This document shows positions 46,352 through 56,131 of a stretch of 64,000 nt of DNA, piece after piece (the first letter of the stretch is position 1; every line of letters begins with the position of its first letter). Source of the DNA: Anabaena azotica FACHB-119 (GTDB lineage Bacteria > Cyanobacteriota > Cyanobacteriia > Cyanobacteriales > Nostocaceae); contig NZ_JACJSG010000032.1 in NCBI RefSeq assembly GCF_014697625.1, forward strand, positions 1 to 64,000. Direction: 5' to 3'. Under the pieces are notes generated by a model that was not told the origin of the DNA, made no database searches, and was given only the letters and a program-made list of their open reading frames with translations. Made by a program: the position numbers and the translations under genes.

Positions 46352-47398
46352 CTATAAAGCTACTGCTTGTATTTGGGCATTGCTTAAATTACTAGGAGCA
46401 AATGCACCATTCTCTGTAATAATTGCTGTGATTAAATTGGCTGGTGTCACATCAAAAGCTGGGTTGTAAAACTCCACACCAGCAGGTGTCAAAATAGTAT
46501 CACCAACTTGATAAATCTCTTCAGAATTGCGTTCCTCAATAGGAATTTTACTACCATCAGATAATGCAAAATCAATAGTAGAAAGAGGCGCAGCCACAAA
46601 GAAAGGAACATTGTGTGCTTTAGCAACTATTGCTAAACTATAAGTGCCAATTTTATTAGCAGCATCACCATTAGCGGCGATTCTATCAGCACCAACAACT
46701 ACAGCATCAATTAACCCCTGTTTCATACAATGGGCTGCCATATTATCAGTAATTAAGGTGACAGGAATACCTTCCTGCACACATTCCCAAGTGGTGAGTT
46801 TTGCCCCTTGCAAACGAGGACGGGTTTCATCAGCAAACAAACGTTCTAAACGCCCCTCGCGCCAAGCTGAACGTACAACCCCCAAGGCTGTACCATAGCC
46901 GGCTGTGGCTAAAGCGCCTGCATTGCAATGAGTGAGTAATGTAAGTTTATGTGGTGTTTTGGGTAAGACAGCCAAACCATGATCACCAATAGCCTGACAG
47001 GTTTGCAAATCTTCCGCATTAATAGCTTGGGCTGTTTGCAACAGACTTTCTTTAATTTGGGCGACGGTTCCTAAACTTTCATGGGCAGTTTTCAACATTC
47101 GACTAATTGCCCAAAATAAGTTTACAGCTGTTGGACGAGTTGAGCGCAATAACTCAGCCACTTTTTCTAAATGCTGTAAAAACTCATGACGTTGGCTTGT
47201 CTCAATTTCCCTAGCGCCCAAATACATCCCATAAGCCGCAGCCACACCAATAGCAGGCGCACCCCGGACAATCATAGTTTTAATCGCCTGCGCCATATCT
47301 TCGCTACGGTGAATTTCTACAACCGCATACTCATTGGGTAAACGGGTTTGGTCAATTAGGAGGACAGAGTTATTTTGCCAGATAACGGGATAAATCAT
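46352..47398 (-). CDS. mtnA: methylthioribose-1-phosphate isomerase
   Basis: The 348-residue enzyme of the methionine salvage pathway converts methylthioribose-1-phosphate to methylthioribulose-1-phosphate. Family motifs are all present: [20 protein letters not shown] (about 43-62), [31 protein letters not shown] with the catalytic Cys, and [20 protein letters not shown] with the catalytic Asp. Homologues of eIF2B are similar but lack this set. No other salvage gene is adjacent. GGAGATGGGGGAGTGGGG repeats precede the start. Confidence 0.95.
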   Translation of the reverse strand: MIYPVIWQNNSVLLIDQTRLPNEYAVVEIHRSEDMAQAIKTMIVRGAPAIGVAAAYGMYLGAREIETSQRHEFLQHLEKVAELLRSTRPTAVNLFWAISRMLKTAHESLGTVAQIKESLLQTAQAINAEDLQTCQAIGDHGLAVLPKTPHKLTLLTHCNAGALATAGYGTALGVVRSAWREGRLERLFADETRPRLQGAKLTTWECVQEGIPVTLITDNMAAHCMKQGLIDAVVVGADRIAANGDAANKIGTYSLAIVAKAHNVPFFVAAPLSTIDFALSDGSKIPIEERNSEEIYQVGDTILTPAGVEFYNPAFDVTPANLITAIITENGAFAPSNLSNAQIQAVAL

Positions 47399-47480
47399 GG
47401 TGGGGAGTGGGGGGAGTGGGGAGATGGGGGAGTGGGGGGAGATGGGGAAGAATTTCTGCCTTATCCCCAGTCCCTAGTCC

Positions 47481-49574
47481 CTATTGCGGAAAGTAAGCAA
47501 TAATCATAGCAACTTTCGGATGATTACGAGCGATCGCATCTGGGGCATTATCAAACAGGGAAAGTAGTTGAGTTTTCTGTTCCACTGTCCCATTTAACAG
47601 CAGCAAATCGTTGGTTTTGAGTAGGCGGGAAACTTGCTTAACAAAGTTACCTCTTACTTTCTGAATTGGTGTATCTGCTGGTAGTCCAGCATCAGCTAAT
47701 TCGATAGCTTCGCCTCGGCGCACTACTACCTGTAAAAGTTGTAGAGAGGCTTTGAGTTCTGTAGCTAAACTTTTAGCCAATTCGATGTTTTGCCTAAAGG
47801 TTTTGGCTTGGGCTTGTTCTGTGGTAAACGCTAAAAATACCCGATTTGTATGTTCAATAGGTAAGGGAAAGCGAGATACTAAAACGGGTACAGAACTACG
47901 TTGAACAATTTTATCAATTACTGTGCCAAATAAGTTTTCTTGATAGCTGGAATAGCCCTTCCAACCGCAGATAATCACACTAGCTTGTTTTTCCTCAGCT
48001 ACACGGGCTATACCTTTGTCAATCGATTCATCAATTCTACCAATAGGGGTAACATTGGCTACTGCCGCATGGGCAATCATTTCGGCGTTGGATAGGAGTT
48101 GGCTTTGTTTGGCTTTAGCATCCGGGGAAATTTGCTGATTGCCCTCTAGTAAAATATGAAGGGGAAATAGAGTACCGGAGGCTGATTTCGTCAGGATGAT
48201 TGCTAATTGGAGTAAGTTATCTTCCGTGTTGGGGTTAGCAACTGGGACTAAAACGCGATCGCCTATACTGCCACCTTGACGTACTACAATATTATCGGCT
48301 TCTGGCTTAATATTTTGTCCCCATTTTGCTGTTACCCAAGGCGAAGCAATACAGGTAACTAAAATCATGGCGATCGTACCATTGACTGTCAATTGATCCA
48401 CTAGCTGGATATTATAAGCCACGGTGATCGCTGCCAAGGTGGAAGCAGCTTGCGCCACAGATAACCCAAACATCACCATGATGTTATTAAAATTCATGCC
48501 AAATAACTTACCCGAACCCCAAGCAGGTAGGAATTTAGCCACAATAGCCACAGTTACCATCACAGCTGATACTACTAGCGATCGCGGTTCTTTGAGCAGA
48601 ATCAAAGGATTAACCAGCATTCCCACGGAAATCAGGAAAAACGGAACGAACAGAGTATTACCAATAAATTGAATTCGGTTCATCAGAGGGCTAAGTTGGG
48701 GAATAAGTTGGGTGATAGCCACACCCGCCAAAAAAGCCCCAATAATCGGCTCAATTTGGACTAATTCTGCCCCATAAGATACTACAAACAGCGTAGCCAA
48801 GACGAAAGTAAATTCTGCCCCTTCATCATGTCCAAACCTTTGAAAAAACCAGCGTCCAATGCGTGGTACACCCCACAAAGTGAGAAAGGTGTAAATAATT
48901 AACGCTGGGATCAGGAATAACCAAAAACTCAGGGTTAAATTGCCTTGATGCGCTCTCACCACCACAGCCAACACTAATAATGCCAAAACATTAGTAATTA
49001 GCGTACCGCCTAGAGTTGTAGTTAAGACTTGAGAACGCATGATCCCCAATTTGCTGGCGATGGGTAAGGCTAATAAAGTATGGGAAGCAAAACAAGAAGC
49101 CACAAGAATCGCTGGGAGGAAATCATAGCCAATAGCCATCATCGCCCCAGTCCCCAAAGCCATCGGTATTACAAAAGTTGCTAGTCCAAAGATGACAGCC
49201 TTATCAGCATTATATTTTAGGTCATCTAGGCTAGTTTCCAGGCCTGCCATAAACATCAAGAACAGCAAGCCTACAGTGCCTAAAAGCACAATAGTATTGT
49301 CCCTTGCCAATAATCCCAGACCGTTGGGGCCGACTACTACCCCAGCCAAAATTAATCCGACAATCCCCGGTAGCCTAATCTTCTCAAAGAGTAGGGGAGC
49401 GACTAACATAATCCCCAAAATCATCAAGAAAACTGGTACTGGGTCTTTAATAGGTCGCAAAAATATGGAAGCAATTAAATTCTTACTTAAACTTGGCCAA
49501 AAAGTTGTCATGGGTAAAGCATCAGCATAGGTGAAAGCATTCCACCCACCGTAGATTATCGCATCGAATAACAT
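47481..49574 (-). CDS. CPA2-type Na+(K+)/H+ antiporter with USP domains
   Basis: The 697-residue protein has about 12 transmembrane segments in its first 430 residues. These have the CPA2/KefB-like pattern (RLPGIVGLILAGVVVGPNGL, FMAGLETSLDDLK, SCFASHTLLALPIASKLG). The C-terminal 260 residues hold one or two UspA-like domains (VLVPVANPNTEDNLLQLAI and VIICGWKGYSSYQ). It would exchange cations for protons across the inner membrane, with the cytoplasmic domain possibly sensing nucleotides. The first about 20 residues may be an over-extension; MTTFWPSLSK is an alternative start. Confidence 0.87.
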   Translation of the reverse strand: MLFDAIIYGGWNAFTYADALPMTTFWPSLSKNLIASIFLRPIKDPVPVFLMILGIMLVAPLLFEKIRLPGIVGLILAGVVVGPNGLGLLARDNTIVLLGTVGLLFLMFMAGLETSLDDLKYNADKAVIFGLATFVIPMALGTGAMMAIGYDFLPAILVASCFASHTLLALPIASKLGIMRSQVLTTTLGGTLITNVLALLVLAVVVRAHQGNLTLSFWLFLIPALIIYTFLTLWGVPRIGRWFFQRFGHDEGAEFTFVLATLFVVSYGAELVQIEPIIGAFLAGVAITQLIPQLSPLMNRIQFIGNTLFVPFFLISVGMLVNPLILLKEPRSLVVSAVMVTVAIVAKFLPAWGSGKLFGMNFNNIMVMFGLSVAQAASTLAAITVAYNIQLVDQLTVNGTIAMILVTCIASPWVTAKWGQNIKPEADNIVVRQGGSIGDRVLVPVANPNTEDNLLQLAIILTKSASGTLFPLHILLEGNQQISPDAKAKQSQLLSNAEMIAHAAVANVTPIGRIDESIDKGIARVAEEKQASVIICGWKGYSSYQENLFGTVIDKIVQRSSVPVLVSRFPLPIEHTNRVFLAFTTEQAQAKTFRQNIELAKSLATELKASLQLLQVVVRRGEAIELADAGLPADTPIQKVRGNFVKQVSRLLKTNDLLLLNGTVEQKTQLLSLFDNAPDAIARNHPKVAMIIAYFPQ

Positions 49575-49899
49575 GAAGGTTTATACAGCAGTATATTTGC
49601 ATTAACACAAACACTAGTACCTTCTCAAAACTGCTATTAAATTGACACTATTATTAGATATATATTTTTCCATTTTCCAGTCAATTTATCTGAAATTCAC
49701 GAAGTTACAGTGATTCCAAAAATCTTGGTAACACATCCATTATCAGTAGGGGCGCACATCTGTACATTCTTTTTTCAAATTGGTATTAGAAATCCATATA
49801 AAAACGCAATTTTTTAATTACAAATTGCTTATCCTGAGCTTTGGTTATAAATTTGAGACAAACCTGGAGGATTTACTTGTAAATTCGGCTGTAAATGGT
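49575..49899. other. intergenic region, nothing recognised
   Basis: These 325 bases between two minus-strand genes are AT-rich. No repeat family, RNA gene or strong terminator was seen. Confidence 0.5.
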
Positions 49900-50799
49900 T
49901 TAAACAATAGGTAGTACCAAACCTTCACAAGCTAGTAAGGTGTTAGGGAAATTAGCTTGAACTTCTTTAGCCACCTGATCAAGAAAATCATCATGATCAT
50001 CTGGGTGATGGTGAGATATGATTAGCTTTTGTACCCCGGCTTTGTGAGACATTTCTACAGCAGCTTGCCAGAGAAACTCAGCTGACTCATGAGCATGGGA
50101 TGTTGGGGGTGTATAAGTGGCGTTAGCAATGAGTAAATCAACACCTTGAATAATTTGCATAATTTGCTCTTGTTCGCCTTGTTCAGCATTCATATTGATA
50201 TCTGTAACGTAGGCGACACTATAGTTTTGCCATGTAACGCGATATCCTATTGAACGCTGAGTTTGGTTAATTAATGCTGTGGTAATTGTGACATCATCTA
50301 ACCTGATTTCACTGTTAGGCGTTATATGGTAAAATTGTAAGTCTGACTGCATCACTTGTAGAGGATAAGGGAAGTGTGGTTGCAGCATCTGATCACACAG
50401 ACATTGTTTAATTGAAGCCCCATTAGAAGCAGCACCGCCGTAAATATGAAAACAATTCTCGGCAATAAAAGCTGGGGCGAAAAAGGGAAAACCCTGGATG
50501 CGATTTGATTGAGAATTAGTAAAAAATAAGTGGGCTTCTAGCGGCTGTTGCAAATGCTGCCAAGCTTTACCCAATAGCCGTAAACCTGTACCACCATCGA
50601 AAATTAAGCGTTTACCAGCCACTTGCATTTCCACACAAGCAGTATTTCCGCCATAGCGGCTAGTATGACCGCCTGGGGTGGGAATTAATCCTCTTACCCC
50701 CCAGAACTGGACAATAAATTTACCAGCAAGACTACTTAGGTTACTAGTAGACTCATCATTTAGGTAGCTTTGGGAACCTGACAGATCAAGATTTGTCAT
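49900..50799 (-). CDS. metallo-beta-lactamase-fold protein with degenerate metal motif
   Basis: The 299-residue protein keeps the frame of a cyanobacterial MBL-fold hydrolase: FWGVRGLIPTPGGHTSRYGG, IFDGGTGLRLLG, YVTDINMN and LIISHHHPDDHDDFLD. The expected central metal motif HxHxDH is replaced by TNSQSNRIQG (position of THxHxDHIQG in relatives). Three of the usual ligands are therefore lost, and it is probably not a normal two-metal hydrolase. It could be a binding protein or regulator. It lies 11 bases after panD on the same strand. Confidence 0.8.
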   Translation of the reverse strand: MTNLDLSGSQSYLNDESTSNLSSLAGKFIVQFWGVRGLIPTPGGHTSRYGGNTACVEMQVAGKRLIFDGGTGLRLLGKAWQHLQQPLEAHLFFTNSQSNRIQGFPFFAPAFIAENCFHIYGGAASNGASIKQCLCDQMLQPHFPYPLQVMQSDLQFYHITPNSEIRLDDVTITTALINQTQRSIGYRVTWQNYSVAYVTDINMNAEQGEQEQIMQIIQGVDLLIANATYTPPTSHAHESAEFLWQAAVEMSHKAGVQKLIISHHHPDDHDDFLDQVAKEVQANFPNTLLACEGLVLPIV

Positions 50800-50810
50800 C
50801 TTCTTAAAAT

Positions 50811-51194
50811 TTAAACCTTACTAAGCAGGTCATCGTAGCGCCGCACCTCTAGGGGTCGGTTGTGTTCATCTACAATCACTACCGTTGGAGTGTAATTTTT
50901 TAGCTCCTCCGATGTAAACTGCCCGTAAGTCATTATAATCACGCGATCGCCTTTAATGCCTAGACGAGCTGCCGCCCCATTTAGCTCAATTATTCCTGAA
51001 TGGGCTGGAGCTGCGATCGCATAAGTAATAAAACGTTGTCCATTGGCGTTATTCACTACTTGCACTTGCTCATAGGGCAAAATGCCAGCCTTTTCTAATA
51101 AAACTTGATCGATGCTGATACTACCCACATAATTGATGTTTGCTCCGGTGAGGGTGCAATTATGAATTTTTGCCAACAGGAGGGTACGTTGCAT
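50811..51194 (-). CDS. panD: aspartate 1-decarboxylase
   Basis: A 127-residue pyruvoyl enzyme that makes beta-alanine for pantothenate and CoA. The self-cleavage site YVGSISID (Gly24-Ser25) is present, giving a pyruvoyl group on Ser25, and the fold motifs follow ([29 protein letters not shown]). Length fits the family. It is probably co-transcribed with the downstream MBL-fold gene, although no functional link is known. Confidence 0.95.
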   Translation of the reverse strand: MQRTLLLAKIHNCTLTGANINYVGSISIDQVLLEKAGILPYEQVQVVNNANGQRFITYAIAAPAHSGIIELNGAAARLGIKGDRVIIMTYGQFTSEELKNYTPTVVIVDEHNRPLEVRRYDDLLSKV

Positions 51195-51479
51195 TTTAGT
51201 TAAAATCTCTACAGCAATTATTTAAGTCAATTATCTCCTATCGGTGGAAGGAGGGGATGGGGGAGTGGGGGGAGATGAGGGAGCAACCCACCCCTAGCCC
51301 CTCCCTGGAGGGGAACAAGAAGTGGGGGAGATGAGGGAGATGAGGGAGTGGGGGGAGATGGGGGAGATGAGGAGCAGAGGAGCAACCCACCCCTAGCCCC
51401 TCCCTGGATGGGAACCCAGCAGAGGAGAAAATAATTATTTCCCTTTTCCCTTTTCCCTTTTCCCAGTCCCCAGTCGCTA
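51195..51479. repeat. GGGGGAGATGAGGGAG-type tandem repeats
   Basis: The gap between panD and ppa is largely made of GGGGGAGATGAGGGAG-like units and of AGCAACCCACCCCTAGCCCC repeated twice (about 51282 and 51382). The repeat type also appears inside menD and the CbiG-CobJ gene. Confidence 0.65.
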
Positions 51480-51989
51480 TTATCTGTAAGCCTTAATAGA
51501 TTTATCTACTAAAGCTTTCACTTGGTCAACATCTTGCCAACCGAGAATTTCAGTTACTTTTTTTTCTAAATTTTTGTAACTACGGAAAAACTCGGCTATT
51601 TCATCAAGGCGGTGAGGGGCTACGTCATTTAAAGATTTTACGTGAGCGTAGCGGGGATCTTTATCGGGTACTGCGAGAATTTTCTCATCGCGATCGCCAC
51701 CGTCAATCATTTCCAAAAAGCCAATTGGTCTGGCGGCGATGACGCAACCAGGGAAGGTAGGCTCATCAATAATCACCATACCATCCAAGGGATCGCCATC
51801 GTCAGCCAGAGTGTTGGGAACAAAACCATAATCGTAAGGATACTTAACTGAAGAATACAGCACTCGGTCTAGAGCAAAGGCTTCCAGGTCTTTATCAAAC
51901 TCGTACTTATTTTTACTACCACCGGGAATTTCAACCAGAACATTGATGATACCGGCTTTAGGTTGTGCTGGAATACGGGATAAGTCCAC
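51480..51989 (-). CDS. ppa: inorganic pyrophosphatase (family I)
   Basis: This 169-residue soluble enzyme hydrolyses pyrophosphate to phosphate. It has the family I active-site residues: [38 protein letters not shown] (split as YDYGFVP and DDGDPLD) and the [15 protein letters not shown] block. Length and motifs are those of bacterial hexameric pyrophosphatases. The start ([14 protein letters not shown]) is well supported by homology. Confidence 0.97.
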   Translation of the reverse strand: MDLSRIPAQPKAGIINVLVEIPGGSKNKYEFDKDLEAFALDRVLYSSVKYPYDYGFVPNTLADDGDPLDGMVIIDEPTFPGCVIAARPIGFLEMIDGGDRDEKILAVPDKDPRYAHVKSLNDVAPHRLDEIAEFFRSYKNLEKKVTEILGWQDVDQVKALVDKSIKAYR

Positions 51990-52080
51990 AAAAAACTCCT
52001 GTCATAGCTAAAAGTGTATTGGGGACATACTCCCCGTGTAGAATTTTATGGCCAAGATGGACACCTTCCCAAAGTATTTA

Positions 52081-52200
52081 TTGAAGTTGTCAGTTATCAG
52101 TTATCAGTTATCAGTTATCAGTTGACAGTTGACAGTTGACAGTTGTCAGTTGTCAGTTGTTATTTTCCCCCTTCCCCTTTCCCCCTTCCCCTTTCCCCTT
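52081..52200. repeat. short tandem repeats (CAGTTATCAGTTGACAG type)
   Basis: Tandem CAGTTAT, CAGTTGA and CAGTTGT heptamers (52086-52160) are followed by CCCCTTTCCCCCTTC repeats up to the end of folB. Confidence 0.7.
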
Positions 52201-52207
52201 TCCCCAG

Positions 52208-52573
52208 TTACACCGACCTAGTTCTAGTGAGTTCAATGCTGATTTTGCCACCAAAGTCGGGGATAGGTGCGGCGGGTTTGGTGACTATAACTTGCAGTTG
52301 GGTGACTTGATGACACTGCTGAATAATGGCATCGGCGATCGCACCTGCTAATCTTTCTATAAGGGCGAACTGAGAAGTTTTCACTATGTCTTGTATCAAG
52401 CTGATGACGCTGCGATAATCTAGAGTGTCGGCGATCGCATCACTCCTAGCAGCTGCGGATAAATCTAGCCATAACTTGACATCCACCTCAAACCATTGTC
52501 CTAATACCTGTTCCTCTGGCAAATAACCAGTGTATCCATAGCAGCGAATTCCTGTTAAGTGAATGCAGTCCAT
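52208..52573 (-). CDS. folB: dihydroneopterin aldolase
   Basis: The 121-residue folate-synthesis enzyme cleaves dihydroneopterin to hydroxymethyl-dihydropterin. It shows the family pattern: DCIHLTGIRCYGYTGYLPEE, LDYRSVISLIQDIV and FALIERLAGAIADAII, with the catalytic Glu and Lys region near VIVTKPAAPI. Normal length. It stands alone between repeat tracts; no other folate gene is adjacent. Confidence 0.92.
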   Translation of the reverse strand: MDCIHLTGIRCYGYTGYLPEEQVLGQWFEVDVKLWLDLSAAARSDAIADTLDYRSVISLIQDIVKTSQFALIERLAGAIADAIIQQCHQVTQLQVIVTKPAAPIPDFGGKISIELTRTRSV

Positions 52574-52674
52574 CTCAAATTCCGTCTCTGCAACTTAATT
52601 AATATACCAGGGACTGGGGATTGGGGATTGGGGATTGGAAACTGGGGGAAATATGATTACTTGTTATAGCAGTC

Positions 52675-52771
52675 GCCACATAGGGCGCGGACATTGATGA
52701 ATCATCAAATCTTTACTGCAAGGGCTTTCTCTTACCTGTCCCCTGTAACCTATCACCTGTCCCCTGCTATA
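52675..52771. repeat. family F palindromic element overlapping a gene end
   Basis: It runs from TATAGCAGTCG to CACCTGTCCCCTGCTATA, 97 bp. Its right end forms the last codons and stop of the methyltransferase gene on the minus strand. Confidence 0.7.
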
Positions 52772-53502
52772 GCTACCACAATCATTCGTTGACTATCAAC
52801 AGCCAACGGTTCACCGTTGTATCCATAACCTTCTACATGGCTGAAGCCGGTTTGCAATAACCAATCACGGATTTCGGGAAAGGTAAAATTACGAATAAAG
52901 TATTCACCGCGTCGCACCTGTCCATCCCGAATGATAATACGTTCAGTGTGAGTCCGATTAGTTAGAGCATCGTAGCGACTGCGTGCCAGCATATAATTAC
53001 CATCACGCTCAGTAACTAAGTCAGGTTGAAAATCTCGTAACAGGCGGCTGAGGTTCTGAATATCAATGAGCAATTTACCGCCAGCTTTCAGGGCTTTATA
53101 AGCTTGGGCTAAAACTAGCCTATTGTCATTGTCATCAAAATAACCGAAAGCATTGAAGCAATTGATAATGCAATGGAAGCAGTCTTGAAAATGGAGTGAA
53201 CGCATATCGCCTTGCAGATACTCCACCTGAACACCACAATTTGCTGCATCTTCGATTGCTTTTCGTAAGAAAAAAGGAGTAGCATCAACTCCAGTCACAT
53301 GATAACCAAGAACTGCTAACTGATTAGCAATTCTCCCATGTCCACAAGCTAAGTCTAAAATGCTCATCCCTGGTTGGAGATGAAGCAAGCGACAAATCAA
53401 GTCAACCTCATGTTGAGTACGTTCTGGGGTTAACAACTTGTCATAAAAGTAGAGATAATCATCCTCGAACACGCTGTTACCATCGAATGAATGTGCAGCC
53501 AT
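52753..53502 (-). CDS. class I SAM-dependent methyltransferase
   Basis: The 249-residue enzyme has the SAM-binding motif I ILDLACGHGRIANQLA (about residues 49-64), the acidic motif II (VTGVDATPFFL) and motif III (CIINCFNAFGYFDDN). The substrate is unknown. The last codons (AIAGDR and the TGA) lie inside a family F element, so the original C-terminus has been replaced by repeat sequence; this probably changed only a few residues. It is divergent from menD. Confidence 0.87.
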   Translation of the reverse strand: MAAHSFDGNSVFEDDYLYFYDKLLTPERTQHEVDLICRLLHLQPGMSILDLACGHGRIANQLAVLGYHVTGVDATPFFLRKAIEDAANCGVQVEYLQGDMRSLHFQDCFHCIINCFNAFGYFDDNDNRLVLAQAYKALKAGGKLLIDIQNLSRLLRDFQPDLVTERDGNYMLARSRYDALTNRTHTERIIIRDGQVRRGEYFIRNFTFPEIRDWLLQTGFSHVEGYGYNGEPLAVDSQRMIVVAIAGDR

Positions 53503-53684
53503 GATTAATCTGATTTATGAAAACAATTTTCATTATCGAGAAACAAAACAGCTAAAACCAGATCCTATTGGCGTAGTCTCTTTAACTCATTACTATAAGT
53601 ATTTATCAGTATTGGGCAACGCCCAACAAAATCATCATACGGTGGGCATTACCCACCCTACAAGCTACATATGACTAATGACTA

Positions 53685-55424
53685 ATGACTAAAAATATCA
53701 ATCAACTTTGGACTTATATCTTTGTTGAAACACTGAAGCGTTTAGGATTAACTTGTGCTGTAATTTGCCCTGGTTCCCGTTCTACGCCCTTAACAGTCGC
53801 CTTTGCCCAACAAGCACCTGATATTGAAGCGATTTCTATACTTGATGAACGTTCCGCCGCCTTTTTCGCCTTGGGAGTAGCCAAAGCGACTGGTCGTCCT
53901 GTGGCTATTGTTTGCACCTCTGGAACTGCGGGAGCAAACTTTTATCCAGCCGTTATTGAGGCTAAAGAAAGTCGTGTGCCACTGTTATTATTAACCGCCG
54001 ATAGACCCCCAGAATTAAGAGATTGCCATTCTGGACAAACCATAGATCAGGTAAAACTCTACGGTAATTACCCAAATTGGCAAACAGAGTTAGCCTTACC
54101 CGTCCCAGAGATGAGAATGCTAGCTTATCTGCGACAAACTCTAATTTATAGTTGGCACAGAGCGCAAGCACCAACACCAGGGCCAGTACACTTAAATGTC
54201 CCGTTTCGTGACCCTTTAGCACCCATTCCCGACGGCATAGATTTAAGCTATTTATTATCCCAGTTCCATCCAGAAGAATTTTTCGCAGGAATAACTACAA
54301 CCCCACACCCCACACCCTACACCCCACACGCCACACCTCTAGAATGGTCACAAACTCACAGAGGAATCATCATTGCTGGTGTCGCTCAACCACAGCAACC
54401 ACAGGAATATTGTAGAGCGATCGCACTACTTTCCCAAGCCCTCCAATGGCCTGTATTAGCCGAGGGACTTTCCCCAGTCAGAAATTACGCTGACCTCAAC
54501 CCCTATTTAATATCTACCTACGACCTGATTTTACGCCATCAAGAGTTAGCCAAGCAGCTAGCACCCGACATGGTAATTCAAGTTGGTGATATGCCAACTA
54601 GTAAAGAATTGCGTACTTGGCTAGATTACCACCAACCCCGACGTTGGGTAATTGACCCCAGTGACGAAAACCTCGACCCTTTGCATGGGAGGACGACGCA
54701 TTTGCGAATTAGGGTGGAAGATTTGGGAGTGGGGGGAGATGAGGGAGTAAAATCTCTTTCTGATTATTTGCGGTTGTGGTGTGATGCTGAAGCTAAGGTT
54801 AGGGCGAATGTTGATGATACTTTTAGTCAGATGGAGGATTTAGTAGAATGTAAGGCTGCTTGGTTGCTTTCTCAGGTATTACCGCCAGAAACGCCCCTAT
54901 TTATCGCCAATAGTATGCCTGTGCGGGATGTGGAATTTTTCTGGAAACCGAATAATTTAGGAGTGCGATCGCATTTTAACCGAGGTGCAAACGGCATTGA
55001 CGGCACATTATCCACCGCTTTAGGAATTGCCCACCGTCATCAAAGTAGCATCATGCTCACAGGAGATTTATCTTTATTACATGATACCAATGGTTTTCTA
55101 ATTAGAAACAAATTCGTTGGACATCTCACAATTATCTTAATTAATAACAATGGCGGCGGAATATTTGAAATGTTACCCATTGCCAAATTCGACCCACCAT
55201 TTGAAGAATTCTTCGGTACACCACAAGATATATATTTCGCTCAATTATGTGCTACCTATGGTGTCCAGCATGAATTAATTACTTCTTGGCAGGAATTACA
55301 ACAAAGATTAAACCCACTCCCAACCCAAGGTATTCGAGTTTTAGAGTTGCCAACAAATCGTAAAACCGATGCTAAATGGCGACGAGATAATTTACATAAA
55401 TTTGCTGCAAGTATTTTAATTTAA
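53685..55424 (+). CDS. menD: MenD, SEPHCHC synthase
   Basis: This 579-residue ThDP enzyme of the phylloquinone (vitamin K1) pathway joins isochorismate and 2-oxoglutarate. It shows VICPGSRSTPLTVAFAQQAP near the start (catalytic region), CTSGTAGANFYPAVIEA, ADRPPELRDCHSGQTIDQ, and the ThDP-binding GDLSLLHDTNG and NNNGGGIFEMLP. Two low-complexity inserts come from repeat DNA: TTTPHPTPYTPHATP (DNA about 54293-54340) and GVGGDEGV (about 54727-54752). Phylloquinone is the photosystem I quinone, so the gene should be essential for normal photosynthesis. Confidence 0.95.
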   Translation: MTKNINQLWTYIFVETLKRLGLTCAVICPGSRSTPLTVAFAQQAPDIEAISILDERSAAFFALGVAKATGRPVAIVCTSGTAGANFYPAVIEAKESRVPLLLLTADRPPELRDCHSGQTIDQVKLYGNYPNWQTELALPVPEMRMLAYLRQTLIYSWHRAQAPTPGPVHLNVPFRDPLAPIPDGIDLSYLLSQFHPEEFFAGITTTPHPTPYTPHATPLEWSQTHRGIIIAGVAQPQQPQEYCRAIALLSQALQWPVLAEGLSPVRNYADLNPYLISTYDLILRHQELAKQLAPDMVIQVGDMPTSKELRTWLDYHQPRRWVIDPSDENLDPLHGRTTHLRIRVEDLGVGGDEGVKSLSDYLRLWCDAEAKVRANVDDTFSQMEDLVECKAAWLLSQVLPPETPLFIANSMPVRDVEFFWKPNNLGVRSHFNRGANGIDGTLSTALGIAHRHQSSIMLTGDLSLLHDTNGFLIRNKFVGHLTIILINNNGGGIFEMLPIAKFDPPFEEFFGTPQDIYFAQLCATYGVQHELITSWQELQQRLNPLPTQGIRVLELPTNRKTDAKWRRDNLHKFAASILI

Positions 55425-55485
55425 TTATCCTATCAACGATTTGACTCTCATCTTGAACAGATGAAAGAAACAGGAGAATGAAATT

Positions 55486-55986
55486 ATGGCAAAAAAACTC
55501 AGTGATGTAATGGCTCAATTGCCACCTGAACGTCGCGCTAAAATTGAAGCTCGCGTTCAAGCATTGATTGCTGAAAATATGACACTTCAAGATATGAGAA
55601 AGGCCAGAAAGTTAACTCAGGAATCTATGGCAGAGCTATTGGGTATTCGTCAAGATAGCGTCTCTCGGCTAGAAAAACGTGCTGACCTGTTGCTGTCTAC
55701 ATTGCGTAGCTATGTCAAAGCTATGGCTAACTTTTCACGTTATGTGGAAAAGTCAACGTCAGACCTAACCCCCCAGCCCCCTTCCCTACAAGGGAAGGGG
55801 GAGAAATCAAAGCCTCTTTCCTTGTAGGAGAGAGGTTTGGAGAGAGGTCTTCTAGATGCCGTGAAAAGTCAGAAAGCTATGGGAGGTGAGCTAAAACTTG
55901 TAGCAGAATTTCCTGATAGACCACCTGTAACGATATCTACACTAGGAGAATTAGTTGATCAATCTTCTGAGGTAGAACAGGATTGA
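55486..55986 (+). pseudogene. XRE-family regulator split by a family A element
   Basis: The first 80 codons encode a Cro/C1-type helix-turn-helix protein (LTQESMAELLGIRQDSVSRLE, a HigA-like antitoxin type) ending at SYVKAM. A 146-bp insertion follows at 55727. Beyond it the same frame resumes, after the 10-bp target duplication, as GGELKLVAEFPDRPP to SSEVEQD and a TGA at 55984. Without the insertion the gene would encode 114 residues with no other damage. As it stands, translation runs into the element and ends at 55827. No toxin gene is seen beside it. Confidence 0.88.
55727..55872. mobile_element. family A 146-bp MITE-like element inside the XRE gene
   Basis: Terminal inverted repeats CTAACTTTTCACG and CGTGAAAAGTCAG (12 of 13 pairs) enclose two hairpins (CCCCCTTCCCTACAAGGGAAG and a CTCTTTCCTTGTAGGAGAG-like one). 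The 10-bp direct repeat AAAGCTATGG lies directly on both sides (55717-55726 and 55873-55882). Same length as the copy at 3944-4089, in opposite orientation. No coding capacity. Confidence 0.92.
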
Positions 55987-56131
55987 TTTTTTTGGACTCA
56001 ACATCACGATTTAACCATCCATTGAGCATAATAAAAATAGTACACGGAGGCTGACTATATATGCTCAAAACCGACGAACAACTATTGTGAACATTACTTG
56101 AGCTTTGAAAATGAATTAGAGATGAAAAGCC

